A program made the position numbers and the translations under genes. DNA of 64,000 bases from Schwartzia succinivorans DSM 10502. Lineage in GTDB: Bacteria > Bacillota > Negativicutes > Selenomonadales > Selenomonadaceae. The stretch spans positions 88,221 to 152,220 of the forward strand of contig NZ_FQUG01000006.1 in assembly GCF_900129225.1 (NCBI RefSeq), given 5' to 3'. The notes beneath the pieces were generated by a model. The model was not told the origin of the DNA. It was given only the letters and a program-made list of their open reading frames with translations, and ran no database searches. Below are positions 26,979 through 36,692 of the stretch, in pieces. Each line of letters starts with the position of its first letter. Position 1 is the first letter of the stretch.

Positions 26979-27045
26979 TTGTCATTTCATCTTTAATCCC
27001 TGCGACCGTGATTTCTTCTACGGGTCCAGTTTTCTCCTTCAGCAA

Positions 27046-28227
27046 TTACAGCTTGAAGTCGTAATGCTTGGAATAATCCTCCTGGATGTTCAGACGGAGT
27101 GTTTTGTTCTTAAGGTCGTAAACCGCCGTGTGCCATGTCTGCCAGAAGTTGTTCGGCTGAATTTCTCTGTCGCGCAGCTGGTAGGTATCCACTCCGGACT
27201 GAATAGCAGCTTTGAAATCCATCGGCGCACTGTCGATTGTCAGTGTTCCGCCGCAGGACTCTGTGTACCAGATTGGATTTGTATCAGCCTCATAGGTCCG
27301 GGTGTATTTCACGCGCTCCATCAGGCGTGCCATTCCTTCAGCGGACTCTCCGCCCTCTGCGTAATGCTCCCTCAGTATGGCGTAACGTTCAACTCCGCAG
27401 GCATGGGGTGTAAGGATTGGGAAGTTCTCATAGGTTTTTCCCACAACCTTCTGTCCTGCCCGCGCTATATGCTTTGCGTAATTAGTATTCGGCGCGTAGT
27501 TGATATAGAAATTTGTCATGATATTGTCCGTGTTGTTTCTTGCCACAAGCTCGCCGTCGATGCACTCAACAATGTAGGTTTCCTTCGGGTCGGAGAGCAT
27601 CCAGTGAATCCCGCACGTGCCATAGCTGCCGTAAATGTCCATATTCTTCAGAAGCTCTACACCATGAGCAGCGGATTCTGCGTGGTCAAGAACGTAGCGG
27701 ACTACAGCAAGAGCATGAATTCGCGGTTTGCCGTAATTGGTTGACTGCAATGTAGCAAAGTCCAGATCCTCGGCAGGAACGACGTTGCTGTTCATCGCCA
27801 CGCCGTTTTCATTGATGCCGTCAAAGGTCATGTTTGGCATTGCCTGAAGATCAGCCTCCGAAACGTTGTCAACCTCACCGGATTTAAGCGTAAGAATTGC
27901 GGCCATTCCGATACTTGCGTAACGGCCCTTTGACTCGTCTCCGGCAACCTTGATTACGAACTCAGGGACATCTGCGTAATCCAAATCCAGATTGCGGCCG
28001 TAGAAGTTTCCGTTGCGAACGGCGGAGCAGGCGAAGCCTGTTTTGACCTTTTCCCCTGTTGTGAGGTCAGGAACATAGTCTGTGTACTCCATGTAGTACA
28101 GGTACTTATCCAGCTTTTGGGGAGCTGTGTATGAAGCAGCCTGCGCCGCCGAACCGCAAATGGCGAAGCTTAACGCCAAAAACGCGGCAAAAAAGAGACC
28201 CAACAATTTTTTTCGGATATGCATCAT
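27046..28227 (-). CDS. Exported Ntn-hydrolase of the acyl-transferase/choloylglycine-hydrolase-like clan
   Basis: A 393-residue protein with a Sec signal peptide (basic MMHIRKK, hydrophobic LLGLFFAAFLALSFAI, cleavage near AAQA-AS). Cys67 in TGFACSAV followed by NGNFYGRNLDLDY matches the nucleophile and the N/R residues of N-terminal-nucleophile amide hydrolases (penicillin V acylase, isopenicillin N acyltransferase). DGINENGVAMNSNVV and YGTCGIHWMLSD are further family blocks. In this clan, self-cleavage exposes the Cys. The substrate is unknown. ATG at 28224 is better spaced from GGAGGAG than the first ATG. Confidence 0.8.
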   Translation of the reverse strand: MMHIRKKLLGLFFAAFLALSFAICGSAAQAASYTAPQKLDKYLYYMEYTDYVPDLTTGEKVKTGFACSAVRNGNFYGRNLDLDYADVPEFVIKVAGDESKGRYASIGMAAILTLKSGEVDNVSEADLQAMPNMTFDGINENGVAMNSNVVPAEDLDFATLQSTNYGKPRIHALAVVRYVLDHAESAAHGVELLKNMDIYGSYGTCGIHWMLSDPKETYIVECIDGELVARNNTDNIMTNFYINYAPNTNYAKHIARAGQKVVGKTYENFPILTPHACGVERYAILREHYAEGGESAEGMARLMERVKYTRTYEADTNPIWYTESCGGTLTIDSAPMDFKAAIQSGVDTYQLRDREIQPNNFWQTWHTAVYDLKNKTLRLNIQEDYSKHYDFKL

Positions 28228-28363
28228 ATCTCCTCCTTTTTGATTGAAAAAGGCTTACGTCCTGCGGCTTTATTAAACCGTATTTACCGCGCTTCGGGCG
28301 TTCCTTCTTCATCGTTGACACTTATGGACATCCTGCGCCGCATTTACCTGAGAACCTTAGGTA

Positions 28364-29191
28364 TCAATCGGCGAAGGCAAAATCCTGCCAATGCTCCAGC
28401 ATGAATTGAATCAGCGTGGAAGAATTTTTCGCCGCGGTTTTCGTAAACTCAGCGAAGTCCATGTGACCGCTGTCATCGGCCTTGTCCGAAATTGCCCGCA
28501 AAATCACGAAGGGGACTTCATTGAGGAAGCACACCTGGGCAACGGAGCCGCCTTCCATCTCCGCGCAATCTCCTGCAAATTCCGCAACAATCCTGTCCTT
28601 TTCCATATGGGAGGCAATAAACTGGTCACCGGAGCAGATTCTTCCTTCCACGGCGGCAATCCCCGGCAATGTCTTCTGTATTGCCCGGACCGCTCTTTGA
28701 CGCAGCTCCTTATCCGCCGCAAAGGCGACCTTGCCTGTATAGGGAATCTCCCCTTTTTGGAAACCAATCGCTGTCACATCGAAATCATGCTGCACGGCAT
28801 CCACCGCAACCACAATATCGCCGATATTCAGTTTGGGGTTCAGCGAGCCTGCCACGCCGGTATTGATAACATGCGTCACCGCGAAATCATCAATGAGAAT
28901 CTGGGCGCAAATACCCGCATTTACCTTGCCCATGCCGCATTGGACGATAACGGTGTCTGTGTTCCCTATAGTTCCCTCGTGGAATGTCATTCCCGCTTTC
29001 TTCACTTGCCGTTTGAGTCGCATCGCTTTCTTCAGATTTGCGACCTCCGATTCCATCGCGCCAATGATGCCGACCTTTGCCTTTGCTGTTTTCTGCGCCG
29101 CTGCCGTCCCTGTTTCCATGAAAAAGGAACCGCCCAAAACGCCGGCAGCTCCCAAAGCTGACAACCGCAAAAACTCCCTGCGATTCATCAT
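28364..29191 (-). CDS. MTA/SAH nucleosidase with a twin-arginine signal
   Basis: The 275-residue protein belongs to the MtnN/Pfs family, which removes adenine from methylthioadenosine and S-adenosylhomocysteine. Core motifs are GIIGAMESEV, GMGKVNAG, NTGVAGSL, CAEMEGGSVAQV (catalytic Glu region) and RAISDKAD (catalytic Asp). Unlike normal cytosolic forms (about 230 residues), it begins MMNRREFLRLSALGAAGVLG, a Tat signal with RR and a hydrophobic stretch, so it is probably exported. It stands upstream of the exported Ntn hydrolase on the same strand, 136 bases apart. Confidence 0.9.
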   Translation of the reverse strand: MMNRREFLRLSALGAAGVLGGSFFMETGTAAAQKTAKAKVGIIGAMESEVANLKKAMRLKRQVKKAGMTFHEGTIGNTDTVIVQCGMGKVNAGICAQILIDDFAVTHVINTGVAGSLNPKLNIGDIVVAVDAVQHDFDVTAIGFQKGEIPYTGKVAFAADKELRQRAVRAIQKTLPGIAAVEGRICSGDQFIASHMEKDRIVAEFAGDCAEMEGGSVAQVCFLNEVPFVILRAISDKADDSGHMDFAEFTKTAAKNSSTLIQFMLEHWQDFAFAD

Positions 29192-29367
29192 CTATCGCTC
29201 CTCTGTCAAAATTTTTTAATCGGACTCAGAAATTCATTAATGAGGACTTATTCGATATTTTGTATTTAATTTCCTGCCGAACCGAAAATGTTTTTACGGA
29301 AAATGCCGTTTTCAAAACTTAAAAATTTTTGAAGCTTTGAAAGTAGAAATAAAGCGCGCAAAAAAAC

Positions 29368-29400
29368 ACAGCCGACGATTCAAACGAATCGTCGGCTGTT
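29368..29400 (-). terminator. Terminator hairpin downstream of the FtsA-like gene
   Basis: ACAGCCGACGATT-CAAACG-AATCGTCGGCTGT; a T run lies on the minus-strand side (AAAAAA at 29360-29365). Confidence 0.85.
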
Positions 29401-29431
29401 GTTTATGAACATTTTAACCCGGCTGCTGCTC

Positions 29432-31939
29432 TCAGGAATGGAATTTCTTCCACGGGTCAGTTTTTTCTTCCTTCTGTGCAGGGGCTTTTTCTTTATCGTC
29501 CTTGAGCTTTGAGAGGTAGTCGCCAAGGAGGCTTTCCTTGAGCTTTGGCTCCGGCTCAGGAAGGGGAGTTTTTCCTTCTCCGATGGGTTTTACGTTGATG
29601 TCGAGGCTGTCACCGTTCTTTATGGGGTCGGTGAACTGTGCCGGTTTTTTGTTGACGAGTATTTCCACCGTGACACGGCTGGTGGCGGAGGGAGGCACGA
29701 AGCCTACCGCGGCCATGGCGTCGGCTACGTTTGTAGCGCGGCGTTCGCTCTTTGTATAGCGTACAGATGAGCCCTCCGTAAGTATGGTGTTCGTGGTGGC
29801 AGGGCGTCCGTTGACCTCAAGGCTTACTACGGCTGAAGGTATGTGTTTTTCTTCGCCGTTGAAGTCTATCACGAGGCTCGCCTCAAGCTCGGATATGTCC
29901 AGAACATCACCCAGCTTCGGTTCCTTCGGAAGCTCGTAGTCTATGCGGTCGCCTTCATGAACCTCTGTGGAGAGTGTCACAGGCTCGTCGTCAACTCGGA
30001 TTTCGGGTGCTGCCGTGTACTGTGAGCTGCTGCCGTTCAGGGTGTAGGGAACCTTGCGGCCTGTCGGGGAGAAGCCTGCTGCCGCGAGGGTTTCCCCGAT
30101 GGTGCGGAGCTTTTTCGCAGTTATTACGTCCCCGTCCTTCAGAGCGTGGTCCAGCGGAGTCGGTGTCTGATTCAGAAGCACCTGCGGTGTGAGGACCGTT
30201 TCCTCTCCGTTGATGTAAACGACAAAGGATGGCGGTGTGTCGAGAACATCGGCGAGAGTGATGTGCGGGATGACTCCGTCCTGCCCCGGTTCTATGGTTA
30301 TGCGGCTGCCGTCGGAGATAGGCGTGTCCAGGGCGGCTTCTTCGCCGTTCATTGTGAGCTTTGCGAGAGTTCCCATGGTGCCGGGGAAGAATTTCGACTG
30401 TCCTTCTACGGTTACCATGATGCCGAGGCCCGGTTTGCCGTTGAATTTTTTCAGCTGAATGCCTGCATTCAAAAGCGCATCCGATACTGTGAGGTCGCGG
30501 AAGTTAAAGAGACGGTATTCAATGTCGTTGACGTATACCGTGAGGAAATGCAGGGTGTTGAGGGACGCGATTTTCAAAATACCCAGCGGCGTCACGGCAT
30601 CAGGCAGCTTCAGCTCGTCGGGGAGCTCGCTGACTCCTTCGATTTTTTCGGGGTGGCGTACTGCCACTCGTCCCTTCGGGAGCTTCAGCACCTCTGTCAG
30701 AATGTCCGAAAGACGCGGTGTGAGCGCGCCGCCGCCTACGAGAAGCACTGCCTGGGGCTCGCTTCCGTTGAGGTCTATTATCTGCTTTGCTATCGCTTCC
30801 GCAAGCTTTTCGATATTCGGAAGAATCGGCTCGATTATGTCCTTAGGCTTCAGCTTGTAGTGCATGCCCAGGATGTCGTCAAATTCCACCTCTCTGCCGT
30901 CGGCAGCTTCACGCTTTATGTGCTCTGCCACGTTGAAATCCAGAAGGAAGCGCTGGGAGATGGCTTCGGTGATTTCGTCGCCTGCCTGCGGTACCATGCC
31001 GTATGCGATGACGGAGCCGTTTTTCGTTATGGCAACGTCGGAGGTGCCTGCGCCGATATCTACAAGAACGAGGTTCAGATGGCGCATGGTGGGCGGAATG
31101 AGTACGTTGATTGCTGCAATAGGCTCCAGGGTGATTGCGCGCATGCCGAGGTTAACGGACTGGAGCGCGGAGTCCATGGAGTCGATGACCTGACGGGGCA
31201 GGAATGTGGCTATTACTGATGCCTTTGCGATTTTGCCCCGCTGTCCCACGAGGGTTTTCAGCTGTACGTCGTCGAGGGTGTAGCGGATAGTGCTGTAGCC
31301 TACGCAGTAGTAGCGCGTAGGGTCGTCTACTGTGCCGCCTGTTGCCAGCTTCGTCTGTGCCGCCTGTACGCCTGCGAAGTCAAGGCGGCGTTCCTGCTCG
31401 GCTGTGATTATGCCGCTGACCTCCATTTCGGATTCGGCGGTGGTGGTGTAGAGGGCGCGGCCCGCGGCTGCGACAGCGACGTTATGGAGCACGCCGACTC
31501 TCTTTTCGAGAGCCTTCTTAACGTCCTTGATGACAGCGGCTACCTGCGGAACGTCGTGAATCTGTCCGTCCAGCATGGCGCGTGTCTTATGCTCCTCGCG
31601 CTCCGTATCAAGGAGTGTCAGCGAGCCGTCTGATTCCTGCTCTGCCACGATGCCTATGACGCTTCTCGTACCGATATCGAGGGCAAAAATGCGCTCCTTG
31701 CGCGGTTTCTTTTCTGCTGCTGAGGCAGTTTTCTTTTTCGTCGTCTTGCGCTTCGTTGTTTTCTTTGCGGTTTTTGTCGTTTTCGCTGCCCTTTTCCTCG
31801 TCGGCGCTGCTGCCTGTTCCTCGGGCGCGGCTTCCGGTACGGAGGTTATGACTGTTTCTTTTTTTGCTTTGGCGGCTGCCGTTTTTTTCGTTGTTTTGGC
31901 AGCGGCTGTTTCTGTTGTTGTCTTTTTTACAGTTGCCAT
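29432..31939 (-). CDS. FtsA-like ATPase with histone-H1-like N-terminal tail
   Basis: An 835-residue protein. Residues 1-85 are a Lys/Ala/Thr-rich tail (patterns such as TTKKTAAAKAKK and KRKTTKKK). Residues about 86-450 form an ASKHA ATPase resembling FtsA/PilM: FALDIGTRSVIGIVAEQE (phosphate 1), LVDIGAGTSDVAI (phosphate 2) and LLVGGGALTPRL (adenosine). The C-terminal half carries several repeated modules with NG/DG turns (FFPGTMGTLAKLTMNGEE, VYINGEETVLT). Long FtsA-domain proteins of unknown role occur in Bacillota and coexist with the division FtsA. AGGAG precedes the ATG. It diverges from the DAK2-like gene. Confidence 0.82.
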   Translation of the reverse strand: MATVKKTTTETAAAKTTKKTAAAKAKKETVITSVPEAAPEEQAAAPTRKRAAKTTKTAKKTTKRKTTKKKTASAAEKKPRKERIFALDIGTRSVIGIVAEQESDGSLTLLDTEREEHKTRAMLDGQIHDVPQVAAVIKDVKKALEKRVGVLHNVAVAAAGRALYTTTAESEMEVSGIITAEQERRLDFAGVQAAQTKLATGGTVDDPTRYYCVGYSTIRYTLDDVQLKTLVGQRGKIAKASVIATFLPRQVIDSMDSALQSVNLGMRAITLEPIAAINVLIPPTMRHLNLVLVDIGAGTSDVAITKNGSVIAYGMVPQAGDEITEAISQRFLLDFNVAEHIKREAADGREVEFDDILGMHYKLKPKDIIEPILPNIEKLAEAIAKQIIDLNGSEPQAVLLVGGGALTPRLSDILTEVLKLPKGRVAVRHPEKIEGVSELPDELKLPDAVTPLGILKIASLNTLHFLTVYVNDIEYRLFNFRDLTVSDALLNAGIQLKKFNGKPGLGIMVTVEGQSKFFPGTMGTLAKLTMNGEEAALDTPISDGSRITIEPGQDGVIPHITLADVLDTPPSFVVYINGEETVLTPQVLLNQTPTPLDHALKDGDVITAKKLRTIGETLAAAGFSPTGRKVPYTLNGSSSQYTAAPEIRVDDEPVTLSTEVHEGDRIDYELPKEPKLGDVLDISELEASLVIDFNGEEKHIPSAVVSLEVNGRPATTNTILTEGSSVRYTKSERRATNVADAMAAVGFVPPSATSRVTVEILVNKKPAQFTDPIKNGDSLDINVKPIGEGKTPLPEPEPKLKESLLGDYLSKLKDDKEKAPAQKEEKTDPWKKFHS

Positions 31940-32115
31940 TAAAATAACTCCTCTGGAAAAATCAAAATAAAATTCAAAATAAATTCAAAAATAAGAGGTA
32001 TTCTAGTATATATTCGCGAATAAATATAAGAATACCTTTTTTTAATTTGATTTCTTTTAAAAAAATTTGCAGGACGTGCCTGCGCACGTCGGATAAAATT
32101 CGGGGGTTATTGGTC

Positions 32116-33414
32116 ATGACATTGCGTAATCTGACAAATCAGGAGGTTATAACGGGGAGTGATTTCCGCCGCATGATAACAGGCGCTTACAGTGAGTTTC
32201 TTCTTGAATACGAGTCCATAAACGAGCAGGCGGACAGGGATAATCCTTCCCTTGTTACAAAGCCGGGGACTAATATTCTGCGGACAATGGGGGCAGCAGT
32301 TATGCCGCTGGAGGACGCTCAGGACGATACCATAGGCGGCCTTGCGCGGCGTGTGGCATCGGCAGCGGCTCTCGGGGCCCGGGGCTCGTCGGGAGTTGTC
32401 CTTTCCCAGCTTTTCCGCGGCATAGCAAAGGGGCTCATCGGTAAAATCGACGCTACCTCGTCGGAGTTCGGAAAGGCGTTCCAGTATGGCATTCTCTACG
32501 CGCAGCGCGTGCTGCCGGAGGATGTGGACCGTCCGATTGTCTCCGCGGCACGGGCCGTTGCAAAGGGCGCGTACAAGGCAGTGCGTGCAAATCTTCCGAT
32601 TTATGAAATTCTCGCGGCGGCGATAGAGGCAGGCAGCCACAGGGACGATGCTCCCTTCGTCGTGGGCGAGCGCATAATGATGGATTTCCTCAAGGGCTGT
32701 CAGAAGGGCCTTACGGGAAATTTCGTTTCTCCTGTGCTGAGCTTTTCCGTGGGAACGGGGGACCAGAAGCTGGGAATCCCCGACCCGCGGCAGGACGAGG
32801 TGCACCCATACTGTATGACCTTTGGGATTGAGAACTCAAAGGGGGACAGCAGACGTCTTGAGGAATATCTGCAGGGAGACGCCAGCTTTATCGTGGCAAC
32901 GAGACACCGTTCGCGTCTGGAGGTTCATCTTCACACGGCGCACCCGGGGCTTGTGCTGGAAAAATGCATCGGGTTCGGACGTCTTGAGTCCATACGCATA
33001 AATAACATGGCGGAGCCTCATGCAATGATTCTCGCCCATCATTCCCTGATGCCTGTGGCGCTTCTCGCGGCTGCCTATGATGAGGCACATGCGGAGAGAC
33101 TGCAGAAGCAGGGTGTGAACCTCATTACTCTCGGAGGCGAGGACAACACGCCGTCGGTTGGCGCACTGGTGAATGCGGCCCACAGCGATCTCGCGGAATC
33201 CTACGTGATGGTGTCGGACGGCACAAGGCTGAATCTTGAGCTTCGTCAGGTGAAGCGTATACTGGGTGACCGCGTGGAGATTATAACGGTGGATAATCCC
33301 GAGGAGCAGGAAATCGCCGTACGCGCCTTTAACAGGCACATGTCCGCGAAGGAAAACGCCGCAAGAATGACGGAAAGTCTTGAGGAATACAGAGGGAGAG
33401 ACGGGAATTGCTGA
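32116..33414 (+). CDS. DAK2/FakA-like protein lacking the kinase motif
   Basis: The 432-residue protein has the FakA/YloV layout: an N-terminal DhaL/DAK2 domain, with GARGSSGVVLSQLFRGIAKGL and later blocks (PYCMTFGIEN, LEVHLHTAHPGLVLEKCIGFGRLESIRINNM, GGEDNTPSV). FakA phosphorylates fatty acids held by FakB. In kinases the nucleotide-metal loop reads DGDTGTNM; here it is LVTKPGTNI, so the metal-binding aspartates are missing and it is probably not an active kinase. The start at 32116 follows GGGGGTT; an upstream ATG at 32047 is less likely. Its last codons overlap the helicase gene. Confidence 0.82.
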   Translation: MTLRNLTNQEVITGSDFRRMITGAYSEFLLEYESINEQADRDNPSLVTKPGTNILRTMGAAVMPLEDAQDDTIGGLARRVASAAALGARGSSGVVLSQLFRGIAKGLIGKIDATSSEFGKAFQYGILYAQRVLPEDVDRPIVSAARAVAKGAYKAVRANLPIYEILAAAIEAGSHRDDAPFVVGERIMMDFLKGCQKGLTGNFVSPVLSFSVGTGDQKLGIPDPRQDEVHPYCMTFGIENSKGDSRRLEEYLQGDASFIVATRHRSRLEVHLHTAHPGLVLEKCIGFGRLESIRINNMAEPHAMILAHHSLMPVALLAAAYDEAHAERLQKQGVNLITLGGEDNTPSVGALVNAAHSDLAESYVMVSDGTRLNLELRQVKRILGDRVEIITVDNPEEQEIAVRAFNRHMSAKENAARMTESLEEYRGRDGNC

Positions 33415-36400
33415 CGGATATTGAGATACGCTCTGCCGCAAACGACGCGGCGTATCCAAGAGGGCTCCGTTATTACAGGAACGGAGCGGTAAAGGATATT
33501 ACCGCGGTCTCCGAAAGAGGCGGAAAAATCACATACACAGGCCATGTGCACGGAAATCTTGATACATACGAGGTAAGCGCCGTTATAAGGGGCAGCGAAA
33601 TTGAGGAATGGGACTGCACCTGCCCTGCCGCCGCGCAGTATTCGGGAGCATGCAAGCACGTGGTGGCTTTTTTGAAGCGGATACAGGAAATCGAGCGGCT
33701 GAAATCCGTGGGCCGGAGCACTATTTCCAGCAGAAGGGAAACAGGGCTCAGGCTCTTTTCTCTTTTCGGTGAAAAGAATACCGCCGCCGCAATAAGAAAA
33801 GAGGATGCGCCCCTGCGTATGGAGGCGAAGCTTTTCGTTTCCCATGAATACAGCAATGTGACGAACTGGCTGGAGTTTAAGCTGGGCCGTGACAGACTCT
33901 ACGTAATGAGGAATATTCCCGACCTCATGCATACCGTTGACAGCGGTCTTCCTGTGGAGTTCGGAAAGCAGCTTACCCTTGAGCCTGAGGATTTTAGGTT
34001 TGAGCAGGGAGTGTCGGAGAAGCTGTGGGATTTTCTGAGGCGCGCGTACCGCGATGTAGCCAGCACGGAGGTCTACAGCTCCTATTTCCGTTCCTCATAC
34101 AACAACGTAAGCACAATGTTCGAGCAGAAAAGGTTCAAGCTGACTCCATCGCATCTTCGGGAGTTTCTTGAAATAATGAAGGATACTCCCTTTGTGCTTG
34201 CCGCAGGAGACAGGGAAAGAACGGTATACATAAAGGATGAAAACCCCGAGGTGCGGATACGGGTGGAGGACGTGGACGGTGGAGGAAGGATTTCCCTTCT
34301 GGAGCCTGAGAACATGATACTTCTGGACACCACAGGGGAGCTTGTTTTCATTGAGGATACCATATACAGAACAGAAAAGGATTTTGCGGAAAAGCTTCGG
34401 GCGATAGACAGGGCCTTTACCCAGTCCCGTTCACTGCGTCTTGGAGAGGAGCATATGGGAGGCTTTTTCGCGGAGGTTCTTCCTAAGCTTGAAAAGGCCG
34501 CGCATGTGGAGGTAGCCTCATCATTTACTGAGCGGTATGAGATGATGCCGTTGGCGGCAGAGGTGCACCTGGATTATTTTATGGACGGAGCCGCGGCAGA
34601 GCTTATTTTCAGCTACGGAGAGGAGACCTTTAATCCTGTTATGCAGGAGCCGCCTGTGAAAATAGGGGACAGGAGCCTTATACGGGACACGGAAACGGAG
34701 CGCAGGATACGGGCCATTTTTGACGCATTTTCCTTTGAGCAGGTGGGAGATCGTCTCGTGCAGCCTGAGGAAGAGCCCTTTTACGAATTTCTTGAGGATG
34801 GGCTGCCTGAGCTTTCGAAGCTGGCGGATGTTTACTACGCGGAGACCTTCAGGCGAAAACCGATTTCGAAGATGCCGCCTGTGACACTTGGCGTCAGCGT
34901 AAACGACGAAAATCTCCTTGAGGTCACCTTTCAGAACCGTGATTTTGACTTTGACGAGCTGATAGATATTTTGAAATCCTACCGCCTGCGAAGGCGCTAT
35001 CACAGGCTGAAGGACGGAGGCTTTATCTCTCTCGGCGACCAGCAGCTGGCATCCCTTGCGGAGTTCGTTGAGGGCGCGGGCATTAAGGGCGGCGAGGGAG
35101 AAAAGGCGGAGATTCCTCTGGCCCAGGCGATGTACCTTGATACCCTCGCCCGTGAGGACAGCACTCTGAGGCTTGAACGGGGGCGCAGCTTCAAGGCTCT
35201 CGTCCGTGATATAAGAGAACCGTCGGAGACGGATGCTGTTGTCCCCGAATCCCTTTCGGGAGTGCTGCGGAGTTATCAGGTCACGGGCTTTTCGTGGCTT
35301 ACGGCCCTTGCGGCCCACGGACTGGGAGGGATTCTCGCAGATGACATGGGCCTCGGGAAAACCCTTGAGGTACTGACCTTCCTGCTGTCCCAAAAAGAGG
35401 AAGGTGCCGCCCCTTCGCTGGTGGTTACACCTACATCCCTCATGTACAACTGGCTTGACGAAGCGGCACGGTTCGCTCCGGAGCTTATGGTTACGGTCAT
35501 TGACGGAACGAAAAGGGAGCGTGGAGAAAAGCTTGCAAGTACGGATGCGGACGTCATTATTACCACATACAACATGCTCCGCCGTGACATAGATATGTAT
35601 GAAAAGAAAAATTTCCGCTACTGCTTCCTTGACGAGGCGCAGCATATAAAAAATCCCTCCACACAGAGCGCAAAGGCGGTAAAGCGTATACGCGCCGGAG
35701 TATCATTTGCTCTCACGGGAACACCTATTGAGAACACCCTTACGGAGCTTTGGTCCATTTTTGATTTCCTTATGCCGGGTTATCTCGGAAATCACAAGCG
35801 CTTTCATTCACATTATGAAGTGCCGATTGTCCGCGCGCAGGACAGGGAAGCCTCCGAGGACCTCAGGCGTCATATCGCCCCCTTTGTGCTGCGGCGTCTT
35901 AAAAAGGACGTCCTCACGGAGCTTCCCGACAAGGTGGAAAGCCGCATGACAGCGGAAATGACATCCAATCAGGAAAGAGTTTACGCAGCGTATTTCGCCC
36001 AGGCGCAGAAGGATTTTAGAAAGGAACTCAAGGCTCACGGCTTTGACGCCAGCCACATAAAGATACTGGCGCTCCTTACAAGGCTCCGCCAGATTGCCTG
36101 CGACCCATCACTCTTTCTTGAAAACTATGACGGCGGCTCGGGAAAACTTGACCTTCTGGAGGAAATTCTCAGTGATGCGGCAGCCGCGGGACACCGTGTG
36201 CTGATTTTTTCGCAGTTTACGACTATGCTGCAGCGCATCGGAAGGCGTCTTGAGGCAGCAGGACTTGACTACAGCTATCTTGACGGGGCAACGCCGCCTC
36301 TCACGCGGCTTACCCTTGTGAAGGAGTTCAACGCGGGGAGCGTTCCCGTGTTTTTGATTTCCCTCAAGGCAGGGGGTACGGGACTCAACCTCACGGGGGC

Positions 36401-36647
36401 CGATATGGTCATACATTTCGACCCGTGGTGGAATCCTGCCGTTGAGGACCAGGCAACTGACCGCGCCTACAGAATCGGACAGGAAAAGAACGTGCAGGTG
36501 CTGAAGCTGGTAACTAAGGGGACTATAGAGGAGAAAATTTTTGCCCTGCAGGAAAAGAAAAAAGCCCTCATCGACCAGATGATACGTCCGGGAGAGAGCT
36601 TTTTGTCGAAGCTCAGCGAGGAAGAAATCGCGGAGCTTTTCCGCTGA
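33408..36647 (+). CDS. SNF2-family helicase with N-terminal SWIM zinc finger
   Basis: A 1,079-residue ATP-driven DNA translocase. A SWIM finger (WDCTCPAAAQYSGACKHVVAF, about residues 66-85) leads a SNF2-associated domain. The helicase N lobe has ADDMGLGKT (Walker A, about 640-650), ITTYNMLRRD, LDEAQHIKN (motif II) and LTGTPIENTLTELWSIFDF. The C lobe has LIFSQFTTML, LISLKAGGTGLNL and ATDRAYRIGQ (motif VI). Bacterial SWIM/SNF2 proteins are associated with nucleic-acid remodelling, including RNA polymerase recycling and repair. TTG start at 33408 overlaps the preceding gene and follows GGGAGAG. Pol IV follows. Confidence 0.93.
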   Translation: MLTDIEIRSAANDAAYPRGLRYYRNGAVKDITAVSERGGKITYTGHVHGNLDTYEVSAVIRGSEIEEWDCTCPAAAQYSGACKHVVAFLKRIQEIERLKSVGRSTISSRRETGLRLFSLFGEKNTAAAIRKEDAPLRMEAKLFVSHEYSNVTNWLEFKLGRDRLYVMRNIPDLMHTVDSGLPVEFGKQLTLEPEDFRFEQGVSEKLWDFLRRAYRDVASTEVYSSYFRSSYNNVSTMFEQKRFKLTPSHLREFLEIMKDTPFVLAAGDRERTVYIKDENPEVRIRVEDVDGGGRISLLEPENMILLDTTGELVFIEDTIYRTEKDFAEKLRAIDRAFTQSRSLRLGEEHMGGFFAEVLPKLEKAAHVEVASSFTERYEMMPLAAEVHLDYFMDGAAAELIFSYGEETFNPVMQEPPVKIGDRSLIRDTETERRIRAIFDAFSFEQVGDRLVQPEEEPFYEFLEDGLPELSKLADVYYAETFRRKPISKMPPVTLGVSVNDENLLEVTFQNRDFDFDELIDILKSYRLRRRYHRLKDGGFISLGDQQLASLAEFVEGAGIKGGEGEKAEIPLAQAMYLDTLAREDSTLRLERGRSFKALVRDIREPSETDAVVPESLSGVLRSYQVTGFSWLTALAAHGLGGILADDMGLGKTLEVLTFLLSQKEEGAAPSLVVTPTSLMYNWLDEAARFAPELMVTVIDGTKRERGEKLASTDADVIITTYNMLRRDIDMYEKKNFRYCFLDEAQHIKNPSTQSAKAVKRIRAGVSFALTGTPIENTLTELWSIFDFLMPGYLGNHKRFHSHYEVPIVRAQDREASEDLRRHIAPFVLRRLKKDVLTELPDKVESRMTAEMTSNQERVYAAYFAQAQKDFRKELKAHGFDASHIKILALLTRLRQIACDPSLFLENYDGGSGKLDLLEEILSDAAAAGHRVLIFSQFTTMLQRIGRRLEAAGLDYSYLDGATPPLTRLTLVKEFNAGSVPVFLISLKAGGTGLNLTGADMVIHFDPWWNPAVEDQATDRAYRIGQEKNVQVLKLVTKGTIEEKIFALQEKKKALIDQMIRPGESFLSKLSEEEIAELFR

Positions 36648-36692
36648 ACACAGAGATTTTTGGAAATTCGGTTAGGAAAGGGGGGAGACGGC

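Noticed and set aside
30146-31219. 357-residue plus-strand frame
   Set aside because: Antisense of the FtsA-like gene; GC-rich third positions create long spurious frames.
34521-35645. 374-residue frame on the minus strand
   Set aside because: Lies wholly within the SNF2 helicase gene and reads like low-complexity antisense translation.
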